Of a stretch of 64,000 nt of DNA, positions 41,524 to 50,667 are shown one piece after another (position 1 is the first letter of the stretch; each line of letters opens with the position of its first letter). This stretch comes from Flavobacteriales bacterium UBA4110. GTDB lineage: Bacteria > Bacteroidota > Bacteroidia > Flavobacteriales > Weeksellaceae. The translations under genes were made by a program, and so were the position numbers. The notes below the pieces were generated by a model, which saw only the letters and a program-made list of their open reading frames with translations, was not told where the DNA came from and searched no databases. The stretch spans positions 92,775-156,774 of the forward strand of contig DFXK01000009.1 of the NCBI GenBank assembly GCA_002383165.1. The letters run 5' to 3'.

Positions 41524-41910
41524 ATTATATTTTTTAATTAATTATCTTTCTTTTATTTCAAACAAATTAAAAATGTTTTTTATTTAAATTTTAAAACAAA
41601 ACATCTGCCAAAAATTACAATCGTTAAAAAGTAAATAAGTCTTTTCTCAAAGTAATTTTAATACTAATTAGGAATATTAAACAATTATGACAATTTGTCA
41701 TTCATCTAATTATGTAGCTGAAAATCAAATAATAAGTATAAAAATTATTTCAAATAATATGGGATGAAAGTTTGGTATAAACACTGTTAAAACTAATTTT
41801 TTATTAAGAATTTTTTAAAAATGGTTAAACTTCGTTAAAAGTGTAACACTAATTTTTTAGTTCATACTAATTTAGCATTAAATTTGTCTAACAAAAATCT
41901 CAAATAAGAA
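41524..41910. other. AT-rich control region upstream of the HtrA protease
   Basis: 387 bp without a gene between divergent genes. TAAATTTG at 41879-41886 fits a -7 element 24 bp before the protease ATG. Several GTTAAA motifs (around 41788, 41824, 41835) lie upstream but show no clear symmetry. The rest shows nothing recognisable. Confidence 0.5.
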
Positions 41911-43437
41911 ATGAATATTAAAATGAAGAATACATTAAAAAAACTAATGCCATTTGCATTGACAGGAGTTATCTCTGGAGCAACAGTGTTCGGAGCTAGT
42001 CAATATTTCAGCCACGAAAACAATGGAGAAGATTTTGAATATTTTACGAAAGCATCCAAGAATTCTGCTTTTGTAGGAATGGGTTCTGCAGTTGGAGATG
42101 ATTTTGTAAAGGCTTCTAAAACGACTGTTCCAGCAGTTGTAACTATTAAAAATTATCAGGACAGATCTGCACAGAGGATGCCGGATCAGGATATGTTTGA
42201 TTTTTTCTTCGGAAATCCTTTTGGCGGCGGTCAGCAAAGACAACAGCAACAGACTCCTAAAAATATGCCATCTGGCTTAGGTTCCGGTGTTATTATTTCA
42301 CCAGACGGTTACATCATCTCCAATAATCACGTTGTAGCCGGTGCCAACAAGCTGGAAGTAGTTCTTAGTAACAAAAAATCATATATAGCAACCCTAGTTG
42401 GAACAGACCCAAATACAGATATTTCACTTCTGAAAATTGAGGAAAAAGGTTTGCCTTATCTCAATTTTGCCAATTCTGACATGGTAGAAGTTGGACAATG
42501 GGTGTTGGCGGTAGGAAATCCCCTTGGATTAAATTCTACAGTAACAGCCGGAATTGTTTCTGCAAAAGGAAGAAGCATTGATATTCTCAGTCAGCAATCC
42601 AGAACACCGATTGAAAGTTTCATCCAAACAGATGCGGCTATTAATCCTGGAAACAGTGGTGGAGCTTTGGTGAATGTGAATGGAGATTTGATTGGAATAA
42701 ACACTGCTATTCAGTCCAAAACAGGATATTATGAAGGTTATGGATTTGCTGTTCCATCTAACTTAGCTAGAAAAATTGTGGAAGACATCAAGAAATTTGG
42801 TCTTGTACAGAGAGGTTTCTTAGGAATAGGAAGTCTGGATCTTTCTAATGATATGCAAGTAGCGGCTTATAATCAAAAAAATAAATCTAATCTGAAAGTT
42901 GGAGACGGTGTTTTTGTGACAGAAGTTACAGGAAAAAGTGGCGCTGAGGATGCAGGAATCAGAACGGGAGATATAGTTACAAAAATTGATGATACCAACA
43001 TCGGAAGCTTTGCAGATCTTTCATTTGCAATTGGCAGCAGAAGACCAGGAGATAAAGTGACAGTGACCTATATTAGAAATGGTAAACCAAATACTGTAAC
43101 TGTTACCCTAAAAGATCAAAAAGGCGGAACGTCTTCTAGAAGCAGAGAGGATTTGACTGTGACTGAGAAAATTGGATCCGAGTTCGAACCTTTGAGTGAC
43201 AGAGTAAAAACTGACTATGGATTGGAAAGTGGAGTTTTAGCCAAAAATGTAACTGAAGGCGGCGAAATGGACAAAATAGGTGTGGTTGATAATTTTATCG
43301 TGATGGAAATCAATGGAAAACCGGTTAACTCGCAAAAAGATGTAGAAAAAATACTGAATAGCTACAAAGGAAACGTACAGGTGAAGTATGTGGATAGCTA
43401 TGGAAGAATTACTACAAGAGGTTTCAAAATGCCTTAG
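41911..43437 (+). CDS. Do-family periplasmic serine protease (DegP/HtrA)
   Basis: 508 residues. An N-terminal membrane or signal segment (about 13-30) is followed by a Q-rich low-complexity stretch (GGQQRQQQQTP, 107-117). The trypsin-like domain carries the triad H140 (ISNNHVV), D170 (DPNTDISLLK) and S249 (NPGNSGGAL). Two PDZ domains follow (about 292-390 and 415-505). Such proteases degrade misfolded envelope proteins. It stands alone with a terminator, consistent with stress control. DegQ/DegS assignment is not possible from sequence. Confidence 0.93.
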   Translation: MNIKMKNTLKKLMPFALTGVISGATVFGASQYFSHENNGEDFEYFTKASKNSAFVGMGSAVGDDFVKASKTTVPAVVTIKNYQDRSAQRMPDQDMFDFFFGNPFGGGQQRQQQQTPKNMPSGLGSGVIISPDGYIISNNHVVAGANKLEVVLSNKKSYIATLVGTDPNTDISLLKIEEKGLPYLNFANSDMVEVGQWVLAVGNPLGLNSTVTAGIVSAKGRSIDILSQQSRTPIESFIQTDAAINPGNSGGALVNVNGDLIGINTAIQSKTGYYEGYGFAVPSNLARKIVEDIKKFGLVQRGFLGIGSLDLSNDMQVAAYNQKNKSNLKVGDGVFVTEVTGKSGAEDAGIRTGDIVTKIDDTNIGSFADLSFAIGSRRPGDKVTVTYIRNGKPNTVTVTLKDQKGGTSSRSREDLTVTEKIGSEFEPLSDRVKTDYGLESGVLAKNVTEGGEMDKIGVVDNFIVMEINGKPVNSQKDVEKILNSYKGNVQVKYVDSYGRITTRGFKMP

Positions 43438-43458
43438 TTAATAACACAATAAATTTTT

Positions 43459-43490
43459 AAAACCAATCTGATCAAGATTGGTTTTTTTTG
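43459..43490 (+). terminator. Terminator of the HtrA gene
   Basis: AACCAATCT, loop GATC, AAGATTGGTT, then TTTTTTT. The last TTTG also serves as the -33 box of the following MFS gene. Confidence 0.88.
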
Positions 43491-43518
43491 TTTTAACCCA
43501 ACAAAAAAGATACTTTTG
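43487..43518 (+). promoter_or_regulatory. Promoter of the MFS gene
   Basis: TTTG (43487-43490), 20 bases, TACTTTTG (43511-43518), 12 bases before the ATG at 43531. It overlaps the end of the preceding terminator. Confidence 0.75.
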
Positions 43519-43530
43519 CACTGCTACAAA

Positions 43531-44742
43531 ATGAAACTTTTCAATTCTTATATCAACACTTTCAAAGGACTTTCCAGAGAAGCCTGGATGTTGTCCATCG
43601 TGATGCTCATCAACCGTTCTGGTTCGATGGTTTTGCCGTTTTTAGGTGTTTATATGACAGACCATTTGAAGTTTTCCTTGGAAAATACAGGGATTGTTTT
43701 GAGTTTTTACGGAATCGGTTCCGTGTTAGGTTCTTGGTTGGGAGGATTTTTGACTGATAAATTCGGGGAATATTATATCCAAAGTTGGAGTTTGTTTCTA
43801 AGTGCGCCGATATTTATCATTATGCCATTTTTTTCAAGTGTGGAAATGATGGCTTTATTAATTTTTCTACAAAGTACGATCAGTGATACTTTTCGTCCCG
43901 CGAACTCGGTGGCGATTACAAAATATGCAAGACCTGAGAATCTGACTAAAGCTTTTTCCCTAAACCGAATGGCTATAAATCTTGGATTTTCAATTGGTCC
44001 TGCTTTGGGCGGTATCTTGTCGGGGATTTCTTATAATTTCCTTTTCATTGTTAATGGAATCGGGGCTGTGACTGCTGGAATTATCTACGTTATATTTTTC
44101 CGAAGACGCAATAAAATCTTCCGAGAGAAAAAGAAATTAGAACCTACAAAACCCATTGAAAAGACAGTTACAAAATCGCCTTATAAAGATTATCCTTTTC
44201 TAGTTTTTAGCTTTTTATGTACCATTTTTGCAATCTGCTTTTTTCAGTTTTTCAACACAATTCCTTTGTTTTATAAAGATGTTGCTAAGTTGAGTCAAAG
44301 TACGATTGGCTTTATTTTAGGTTACAGCGGATTTATCATTGTATTATTGGAAATGCCTTTGGTAAGTATTGCTGAAAGAACGTTGAAGATTCCTCAGATT
44401 TTGTTTTTAGGTGCAGTATTAGCGGGATTATCCTATTTGATGTTGATATTTGGCAGTAACATCACTTGGTTGGTTCTATCGATGACAGTTTTGTGTGTTG
44501 CAGAGATTTGGGCATTACCTTTTATGTCTACAGTCACCGCTCTCCGGTCAGAAAATGGAAACAAAGGAGCTTATATGGGACTAAACGGGATTGCATTTTC
44601 GTTCTCCTTTATATTTACGCCGTTTTTGGGAACTTATGTTGTGAGCCACTTTGGGTTTGATAGTCTTTGGATAGGTTCGTTTGCTATTTTATCGGTAACA
44701 GCTTTTTTAATTTTTTGGATCACTAAAAAAATGATAAAATAA
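43531..44742 (+). CDS. MFS transporter
   Basis: 403 residues from the ATG at 43531, MKLFNSYINTFKGLSREAWM (an upstream TTG start overlaps the promoter and is rejected). Twelve hydrophobic segments. Motif A between helices 2 and 3 is GGFLTDKFGEYYIQ, and the N- and C-halves are joined by a basic loop (RRRNKIFREKKKLEPTKP, about 195-212). Features such as SGSMVLPFLGVYMTDHL fit DHA1-type drug or small-molecule exporters. Substrate unknown; it stands alone. Confidence 0.88.
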   Translation: MKLFNSYINTFKGLSREAWMLSIVMLINRSGSMVLPFLGVYMTDHLKFSLENTGIVLSFYGIGSVLGSWLGGFLTDKFGEYYIQSWSLFLSAPIFIIMPFFSSVEMMALLIFLQSTISDTFRPANSVAITKYARPENLTKAFSLNRMAINLGFSIGPALGGILSGISYNFLFIVNGIGAVTAGIIYVIFFRRRNKIFREKKKLEPTKPIEKTVTKSPYKDYPFLVFSFLCTIFAICFFQFFNTIPLFYKDVAKLSQSTIGFILGYSGFIIVLLEMPLVSIAERTLKIPQILFLGAVLAGLSYLMLIFGSNITWLVLSMTVLCVAEIWALPFMSTVTALRSENGNKGAYMGLNGIAFSFSFIFTPFLGTYVVSHFGFDSLWIGSFAILSVTAFLIFWITKKMIK

Positions 44743-44743
44743 C

Positions 44744-44776
44744 AAAAAGCTTTCTCCATAATGGGGAAAGCTTTTT
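44744..44776. terminator. Bidirectional terminator
   Basis: AAAAAGCTTTC, loop TCCATAATGGG, GAAAGCTTTTT between convergent genes (MFS and YceI); strong both ways. Confidence 0.88.
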
Positions 44777-44806
44777 GCTATTTTGGAAAATGGACTAAAA
44801 CTTTAA

Positions 44807-45379
44807 TTATTTGCTTTTAACAAACTCTACATATACAGCAACATCCACATCTTTTGCAACACCTGCGCCTGTTGGATCATAACTGATATTATAATCTAAT
44901 CTGTTAACTTTGAAAGTAGTCTGGAAACCTAATTTCTCATTTCCTTGCTGATCTTTGTTCTTACCACCATAAACAGCAGTTACAGTAATTGGTTTTGTAA
45001 CATTTTTGATTGTTAACTTACCTGTCAACTGATAAGTATTTCCTTTTAATTTTTTGATAGAAGTACTTTCAAATTTCATTGCAGGAAATTTTTCTGCATC
45101 AAAAAAATCAGCAGATTTCAAGTGATTATCACGCATCTCAACACCCGTGTTAACAGAAGTTGTATTAACAGTAAAATCAAATTTTGCATTGCTAAGATCA
45201 TCAGCAGTTGTTACAACTTTTCCTTCAAACTTATCAAAACGCCCTTGTACAAAGCTAATTCCCATGTGTTTGATGTTAAAATTGAAAGAAGAATGCATTG
45301 GATCAACATTCCAAGTAGTTTGCGAAAATCCTAAAATACTGATTGTTGCAAATAAAAACGATAAGAATAACTTTTTCAT
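44807..45379 (-). CDS. YceI family secreted protein
   Basis: 190 residues. Signal peptide MKKLFLSFLFATISILGFSQ; the lipocalin-like YceI fold is evident from TTWNVDPMHSSFNFNIKHMGI, GRFDKFEGKV, DNHLKSADFFDAEKFPAMKFESTS and GFQTTFKVNRLDYNIS. YceI proteins bind isoprenoid lipids in the periplasm. Fully typical in length; monocistronic with a terminator shared with the MFS gene. Confidence 0.93.
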   Translation of the reverse strand: MKKLFLSFLFATISILGFSQTTWNVDPMHSSFNFNIKHMGISFVQGRFDKFEGKVVTTADDLSNAKFDFTVNTTSVNTGVEMRDNHLKSADFFDAEKFPAMKFESTSIKKLKGNTYQLTGKLTIKNVTKPITVTAVYGGKNKDQQGNEKLGFQTTFKVNRLDYNISYDPTGAGVAKDVDVAVYVEFVKSK

Positions 45380-45507
45380 AATGAATTGTTTTTTTTATTT
45401 ATTAATACTACAAAGTTAGATGCTTAAAAGGTTTTAATTAATTGATGTAGGTTAATAAAAGCTTTATTCATAAAAAAAACTATTTTTGTTCAACTCAAAT
45501 TTGAACA

Positions 45508-47079
45508 ATGAATCCGGGAACTGTTTTACTATTATTCGTTTTTGCTTATTTTATCGGGCTTTTGGTGATCTCTTATTTTACAAGCCGTAACTCGGACAAC
45601 CAGTCTTTTTTCATCGGAAACAAGAAAAGTAAGTGGTGGCTGGTGGCATTTGGGATGATTGGAACATCACTTTCGGGCGTGACTTTTATTTCGGTTCCGG
45701 GAACGGTGGGAAAACTGCTGGGTGGCGAAAATCCGTTTGGCGGTTTCGAATATTATATGATGGTGATTGGGTTTTTCATCGGTTACTTCATCGTTGCGGG
45801 GATTTTGCTCCCACTCTATTACCGGATGAATCTGACCTCGATTTATACTTATTTGGGGAAACGTTTCAATGTAGAGGCGCATAAAATCGGTTCTGTGTTT
45901 TTCATTATTTCGAGAGCGATTGGAGCGACGGCGAGGTTATATCTGGTGGTAAATATTCTTCAGATTTTCTTGCTTGAAAGTCTTGGCGTTCCGTTTTGGG
46001 TAACGGCTTTTGTGTTGCTTTTGATGATTCTGCTTTATACGTTTGAAGGCGGTGTGAAAACGATTGTGATTACAGATACTTTGCAGACTTCGTTTATGAT
46101 TATCAGCTTGATTGCCTGCATTGTTTATATTTTATCAAATCTTAATCTGTCTTTTGGAGAAGCTTTCACGATTCTGGAGCAGAAGCAATTCACGCATTTT
46201 ATCAATACGGATGTGAATTCTAAAACATTTTTCCTGAAAACGATTCTGGGCGGGATGTTCATCACAATTGCGATGACGGGTCTTGACCAAGAAATGATGC
46301 AGAAAAATATCTCTGTAGACAACCTGAAAAACTCGAAAAAGAATATGCTGACGTTTGCGGGAACTTTGCTTTTCGTAAATCTGGCGTTCTTGTTTTTGGG
46401 TGGTTTGCTTTATCTTTTTGCGATGCAGCACGGCGCAGATTACGGTCAAATCTCGACTATGGTGGACGGAAAAGAAGTGATTACGAATACTTTTGGCTTC
46501 AAGGATTCTGCGGGTCAAATCAAAAATATTATGGGTGACGACCTGTTCCCGGCCCTATCTCTGCAAGGGCATTTCCCGATGGCGCTTTCTGTGATTTTCA
46601 TCATCGGTTTGATTTCGGCTTTGTTTCCTTCTGCTGATGGTGCTTTGACGGCGGTTACGAGTTCTTACTGTGTGGATCTTTTAAATCTGAACGAAGACCA
46701 GCAAAAAACCGAGAAACAAAAGAAGCATCTGAGAATGAAAGTTCATTTGACTTTCACAGTGATTTTCTTCGTATTGATAATGGTTTTCAAAGCTATTAAT
46801 GACAAATCGATTGTTTATCTGATAATGGAAATCGCGGGTTATACTTATGGTCCGTTGTTGGGATTATTTGCTTTCGGAATCCTGACGAAATATCAAATCA
46901 CGAAGAAATATTCCATCTTGGCCGTGACGATTTTGGCACCTGTTGTGACTTATCTGATTAATTATCTGGTAACGAATAACACTGATTACAGAATTGGTGT
47001 GGAACTGATTATCTTGAATGGGTTTTTGACTTTTGTTGGGTTGTGGATGGTGAAAGCGAAGAAATTTGAAGTAGCTTAA
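45508..47079 (+). CDS. Sodium:solute symporter (SSS family)
   Basis: 523 residues with about 13 membrane segments. Opening VLLLFVFAYFIGLLVISYFTS, then the SSS motifs GTSLSGVTFISVPGTVG and TSIYTYLGKRFN, RAIGATARLYLVVNIL, TGLDQEMMQKNIS and the late FPSADGALTAVTSSYCVD, which includes the Na+ site serines. Substrate (amino acid, sugar or organic acid) cannot be told. The G+C of this gene is visibly higher than the following pair. A -7 TATTTTTG lies at 45481-45488, followed by a GTTCAA...TTGAAC palindrome in the leader. Confidence 0.9.
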   Translation: MNPGTVLLLFVFAYFIGLLVISYFTSRNSDNQSFFIGNKKSKWWLVAFGMIGTSLSGVTFISVPGTVGKLLGGENPFGGFEYYMMVIGFFIGYFIVAGILLPLYYRMNLTSIYTYLGKRFNVEAHKIGSVFFIISRAIGATARLYLVVNILQIFLLESLGVPFWVTAFVLLLMILLYTFEGGVKTIVITDTLQTSFMIISLIACIVYILSNLNLSFGEAFTILEQKQFTHFINTDVNSKTFFLKTILGGMFITIAMTGLDQEMMQKNISVDNLKNSKKNMLTFAGTLLFVNLAFLFLGGLLYLFAMQHGADYGQISTMVDGKEVITNTFGFKDSAGQIKNIMGDDLFPALSLQGHFPMALSVIFIIGLISALFPSADGALTAVTSSYCVDLLNLNEDQQKTEKQKKHLRMKVHLTFTVIFFVLIMVFKAINDKSIVYLIMEIAGYTYGPLLGLFAFGILTKYQITKKYSILAVTILAPVVTYLINYLVTNNTDYRIGVELIILNGFLTFVGLWMVKAKKFEVA

Positions 47080-47105
47080 AGTTTACAAGAAATAATTAAA
47101 CACTT

Positions 47106-47597
47106 ATGAGTTTATTTAAAGTTTTCAAAAAGAGCGAAAAAGAATTTCCGAAATCTCTAGCAATCTATATAAGTTCTGCATTGGGGAAAATATTGATAGC
47201 TTCTCATTATATAGACGAATCTTGGTTAAGATATGAGCAAGAAGAAATTGAAATACTAAATTTGGACTGCGATGATGAATTATTGGGGGCATCAATAAAA
47301 AGAAGCTTTAATCTTTTTACTAAAAAAAATTTAGCAAATAAAAAAAGAACTTTAAAAGATTGGTCTTCATATAAAGCAAGCAAATTGAAATCTGTGAAAG
47401 AATTTGAGGAGAAATATTTCAAGATTTCAATCAATGGAGCAAACGAGGCAAATCTACTGATGGTTTGTGAAGCTGATATGAAATCAGTTGATAATATTAA
47501 TTTGACGAGTTCCATTTCAGCTTTTGCTGACAATCAAAAAATAGGATATTTAATAAAGAAATTAAATACACTTCAAAATAAACTTGATTTAGAATGA
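47106..47597 (+). CDS. Hypothetical protein
   Basis: 163 residues, unrecognised. It starts MSLFKVFKKSEKEFPKSLAI and is lysine-, leucine- and asparagine-rich, strongly AT-biased in its codons. Segments KSLAIYISSALGKILIAS and NLLMVCEADMKSVDNINL could be strands and helices of a small alpha/beta fold; there is no signal peptide. Its stop overlaps the next gene's start (ATGA at 47594-47597), implying translational coupling. A role cannot be assigned. Confidence 0.65.
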   Translation: MSLFKVFKKSEKEFPKSLAIYISSALGKILIASHYIDESWLRYEQEEIEILNLDCDDELLGASIKRSFNLFTKKNLANKKRTLKDWSSYKASKLKSVKEFEEKYFKISINGANEANLLMVCEADMKSVDNINLTSSISAFADNQKIGYLIKKLNTLQNKLDLE

Positions 47598-48007
47598 AAA
47601 CCCACACAACCAATTACACCAACACTTTGATAGAAATCGCGGAAGATTCTCCCGTTTCTGCATCTGTGATTCCAGTTGTGAAAAATGATAAAAAAACGAT
47701 TGCCACTTATCAATACGAGAAACTTACTAAACATCCTCTAAAATATACTTCTGACGAATTGCTCTTCGAAATTTTTGCGGAACGAAATGATATTTCGCCC
47801 TCAGAATTGGAAGAAGAAAAACTTAATTATTTTTCAAAAGGACAAGCTTGTTTGCGGACTTCGCCTTTAGCAAAGAAAAATGGATTTGGGATTTTTCATA
47901 ATCAGGATTCTAAAATCAAATTGATTCCTGCTGAGTCGGAGAAATATCTACAGTTGTTGAAAGATGATTCTGTGAAAAAAGTTAAGGCAATGAAATCCAA
48001 AAGATAA
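47594..48007 (+). CDS. DUF6157 family protein
   Basis: 137 residues. The start MKTHTTNYTNTLIEIAEDSP followed by PVSASVIPVVKNDKKTIATYQYE is the family hallmark. Then come FAERNDISPSELEEE, the conserved FSKGQACLRTSPLAKKNGFGI and a C-terminal charged helix. Function is unknown; cytoplasmic. It overlaps the preceding gene by 4 bp. Confidence 0.85.
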   Translation: MKTHTTNYTNTLIEIAEDSPVSASVIPVVKNDKKTIATYQYEKLTKHPLKYTSDELLFEIFAERNDISPSELEEEKLNYFSKGQACLRTSPLAKKNGFGIFHNQDSKIKLIPAESEKYLQLLKDDSVKKVKAMKSKR

Positions 48008-48012
48008 TGGAA

Positions 48013-48867
48013 TTAATTCATTGAAATTCCAATCTTGCTTTTCACTTTATAAGAACCCAGCGTTTTGCTTTTCTTATTTTTGAAATAATGTGAAAGGTGG
48101 CTCTCATCCGTAAAACCAAACTCATAAGCAATCTGCTTGATGGTATTCTGCCCCGATTCTATTCTTTTTTCAATCAAAGCCAATCTATAATTATTGATGT
48201 AATTTCGATAAGACATCTCGAAATTCCGTTTAAAATAAGCACTGAAATAAGTCGGCGAAATATTAAAATGCAACGCAATTGTTTTGATTCTAATTGTTTC
48301 CGGACGATAGATATTCTGATGAATGTACGAAATCAAATCTTCCTGACTCGGAACGCCATTATCAATTCTGACGTTTAGTTTGGCAGAAGCCTCGCGAATC
48401 AATCCAAATAATGACAAGACTTGGAAAAACATAATCGGAGAAGTCGTCACATCGCAGATTTTATCATAATCCACAATATTTTCTACCGTTTTTCTGAGAA
48501 TCGTTTTGCAAGGTTCATCGAAACACAATTTTATTTCCTTCAGCATCGGGTTTCGCATAATATCAATTGGCGAAGCGGTCATCAAAGTGTCCGGCGCAAG
48601 ATGTTTGTTGCTCTCGAAAAAACTGTCATTGAATTTGATAAAAGCAAATTTCGTTTGTTTTTTGATATCGAAATAATGCTCATCTTCGGGAGAAATCAGA
48701 TACAAATCTCCGGCTTTGTAAGGAACAATCAGCTTGTTCAAATGATGATTACCACAGCCTTTGAAGATATAAACCAACTCATAATATGTATGGCTGTGAC
48801 GTGGCAAAGGATATTCTTCCACATTGAAAGAATCTATTTCTAAAGAATTAAACTGCTTCCTCTTCAT
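48013..48867 (-). CDS. AraC family transcription regulator (cupin sensor)
   Basis: 284 residues. The N-terminal cupin-like sensor (about 1-140) has HSHTYYELVYIFKGCGNHHL and YKAGDLYLISPEDEHYF, with the metal/ligand His residues. The C-terminal double HTH (about 185-280) is of AraC type: IKTIALHFNISPTYFSAYFKRNFEMSYRNYIN and IKQIAYEFGFTDESHLSHYFKNK. It stands divergent from the aldo/keto reductase run, whose control region of about 117 bp it shares, so it probably regulates that run (inference). Confidence 0.9.
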   Translation of the reverse strand: MKRKQFNSLEIDSFNVEEYPLPRHSHTYYELVYIFKGCGNHHLNKLIVPYKAGDLYLISPEDEHYFDIKKQTKFAFIKFNDSFFESNKHLAPDTLMTASPIDIMRNPMLKEIKLCFDEPCKTILRKTVENIVDYDKICDVTTSPIMFFQVLSLFGLIREASAKLNVRIDNGVPSQEDLISYIHQNIYRPETIRIKTIALHFNISPTYFSAYFKRNFEMSYRNYINNYRLALIEKRIESGQNTIKQIAYEFGFTDESHLSHYFKNKKSKTLGSYKVKSKIGISMN

Positions 48868-48984
48868 ATTGTAAATTTACAATAATATATCAAAAAACTA
48901 CATCTGTTTTTACTTATCAAAAAACGAAATTTGTAAAGCTTGATAAAGGCAATTTTAAATTCAATCATAAAATCAATCAACAAA

Positions 48985-49968
48985 ATGGAATATAGAAAAT
49001 TAGGCAACAGCGATTTAGAAGTATCAGCAATCACTTTTGGAGCTTGGGCTGCCGGCGGTTGGATGTGGGGAAGCACAGACCGCAATGACGCTATTGAAGC
49101 AATAAAAGCATCTTATGATGTTGGCGCAACTTCTATCGACACTGCGCCAATCTACGGACAAGGGACCAGTGAAGAAATCGTGGGCGAAGCCATTAAAGGA
49201 ATTTCCCGTGATAAAGTTCAGATTTTGACCAAATTCGGGATGCGTTGGGATTTGGCAAAAGGTGATTTTGCGATGCACAGCAAAAATAACGATGGACAAG
49301 ACATTGATGTTTACAAATATGCTGGAAAAGATAGCATCATTTACGAATGTGAACAAAGTTTGAAACGTCTAGGAACAGATTACATCGATTTGTATCAAAT
49401 CCATTGGCCTGATTCTACAACATCGATTGACGAAACTTTCGAAGCCGTTTCAAAATTAATTGAACAAGGAAAAGTTCGTTTTGCCGGTGTTTGCAACTAC
49501 AATGCGCAACAAATGGCAGAAGCTGCAAAAACGTTGAATTTAGTTTCCAATCAGATTCCGTTTAGTATGGTCAATCGTGGAATTGAGGAAGAAACTGTTC
49601 CTTATTGCATCGAAAATAACAAATCTATTTTGGCTTACAGTCCTTTGGAAAGAGGCTTGCTAACAGGAAAGATTACTTCTGATTACAAATTCCAAGAGGG
49701 TGACCACAGAGCAAAACTCCCACATTTTCAGCCTGAGTTTATTGAAAAAACGAATGCACTTTTAGATAAAATCAAACCAATTGCAGAAAAACACAACGCC
49801 ACTTTGGGACAATTGGTTTTGCGTTGGACAATAGAAAGAACAGGAATTACAATTGCTTTAGCCGGCGCGCGAAATGCAGAACAAGCCATTCAAAATGCAA
49901 AAGCGATTGAAATCAGTCTTTCAAAAGAAGAAATCGAAAGTATTAATGAATTAGTCAATGCTTTTTAA
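48985..49968 (+). CDS. Aldo/keto reductase
   Basis: 327 residues from the ATG at 48985 (MEYRKLGNSDLEVSAITFGA, the standard start; an upstream in-frame ATG adds 15 unrelated residues). The TIM-barrel signatures SIDTAPIYGQGTSEEIVGEA (catalytic D and Y), ILTKFGMRWD, GTDYIDLYQIHWPD and the NADP-binding end ERTGITIALAGARNAEQ are present. Substrate unknown. It opens a seven-gene plus-strand run facing an AraC regulator, each gene spaced by 0 to about 20 bp except one repeat-filled gap. Confidence 0.92.
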   Translation: MEYRKLGNSDLEVSAITFGAWAAGGWMWGSTDRNDAIEAIKASYDVGATSIDTAPIYGQGTSEEIVGEAIKGISRDKVQILTKFGMRWDLAKGDFAMHSKNNDGQDIDVYKYAGKDSIIYECEQSLKRLGTDYIDLYQIHWPDSTTSIDETFEAVSKLIEQGKVRFAGVCNYNAQQMAEAAKTLNLVSNQIPFSMVNRGIEEETVPYCIENNKSILAYSPLERGLLTGKITSDYKFQEGDHRAKLPHFQPEFIEKTNALLDKIKPIAEKHNATLGQLVLRWTIERTGITIALAGARNAEQAIQNAKAIEISLSKEEIESINELVNAF

Positions 49969-50262
49969 ATGACAGAGAAAAGAAATAATTCTTATCAATT
50001 AAATTTGAAAGAAATCCAATTAAAAGACGGTTCTGAAGGCAGTAGAAATTTAAGTTTCGAATTTAATAATCACGATGATTTGTTTAATATTTTTGAAGTG
50101 ATAAAGTCAAAGAAAATCTTCGAAGAAGACAATACAGCGCAGGAATTTGCTTTAGGCTTGAAGTTATTCACAGAAGTAATGTTGAAGAACAAACAACATC
50201 CTCTATTCGAAGAACTTAGACCAGCTATCTTGGAATTTATGAAGAAATTGAAAAGTCAGTAA
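49969..50262 (+). CDS. DUF3861 family protein
   Basis: 97 residues starting immediately after the stop of the aldo/keto reductase (TAA-ATG, no gap). YQLNLKEIQLKDGS and LSFEFNNHDDLFNIFEVIKSKK, then FALGLKLFTEVMLKNKQHPLFEELRPAI are the family pattern. Small cytoplasmic protein of unknown role. Translation coupling to the reductase suggests a common function. Confidence 0.85.
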   Translation: MTEKRNNSYQLNLKEIQLKDGSEGSRNLSFEFNNHDDLFNIFEVIKSKKIFEEDNTAQEFALGLKLFTEVMLKNKQHPLFEELRPAILEFMKKLKSQ

Positions 50263-50264
50263 TT

Positions 50265-50651
50265 ATGAAAGACTTCAAAACGACTTATTTCTTTTTGAGA
50301 TTGCCAATCGCCATTTCCTTGTTAGGTCACGGATTGGTAAGACTTCCGAAGCTTGAAATGTTCAGCAATTGGATGGTAACATCAATGGAAAAATCTGCAA
50401 TTCCAAGTTTTATGATTATACCTTTCAGTTATTTTCTGCCAATTGCAGAATTTCTGATTGGATTGTTATTATTAATTGGATTTCAAACTAAATACACGAT
50501 TTATTCAGGATTAGTTTTAATGAGTATTTTAATATTGGGAAGTGCATCCATCGAGAATTGGAGCGCGATAGAAGCACAATTATTGCATTCAGTTTATTTG
50601 GGTGGATTGCTTTGGTTTTATGAAAAATATAATCCTGTTTCTAATCATTAA
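50265..50651 (+). CDS. DoxX family membrane protein
   Basis: 128 residues with four membrane helices (about 10-30, 45-67, 72-90, 104-122). ISLLGHGLVRLPKLEMFSNWMV, PSFMIIPFSYFLPIAEFLIGLLLLIGFQTKY and LHSVYLGGLLWFYEKYNP mark DoxX-type quinone/thiol oxidoreductase-associated proteins. It starts 2 bp after the DUF3861 stop; role in the run is unknown, perhaps redox. Confidence 0.85.
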   Translation: MKDFKTTYFFLRLPIAISLLGHGLVRLPKLEMFSNWMVTSMEKSAIPSFMIIPFSYFLPIAEFLIGLLLLIGFQTKYTIYSGLVLMSILILGSASIENWSAIEAQLLHSVYLGGLLWFYEKYNPVSNH

Positions 50652-50667
50652 TTTCTAAAAGTAAAAT

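Noticed and set aside
47106..48007. Two small overlapping genes as a toxin-antitoxin pair
   Set aside because: The second belongs to DUF6157, which is not a known toxin or antitoxin, and the first shows no toxin motif.
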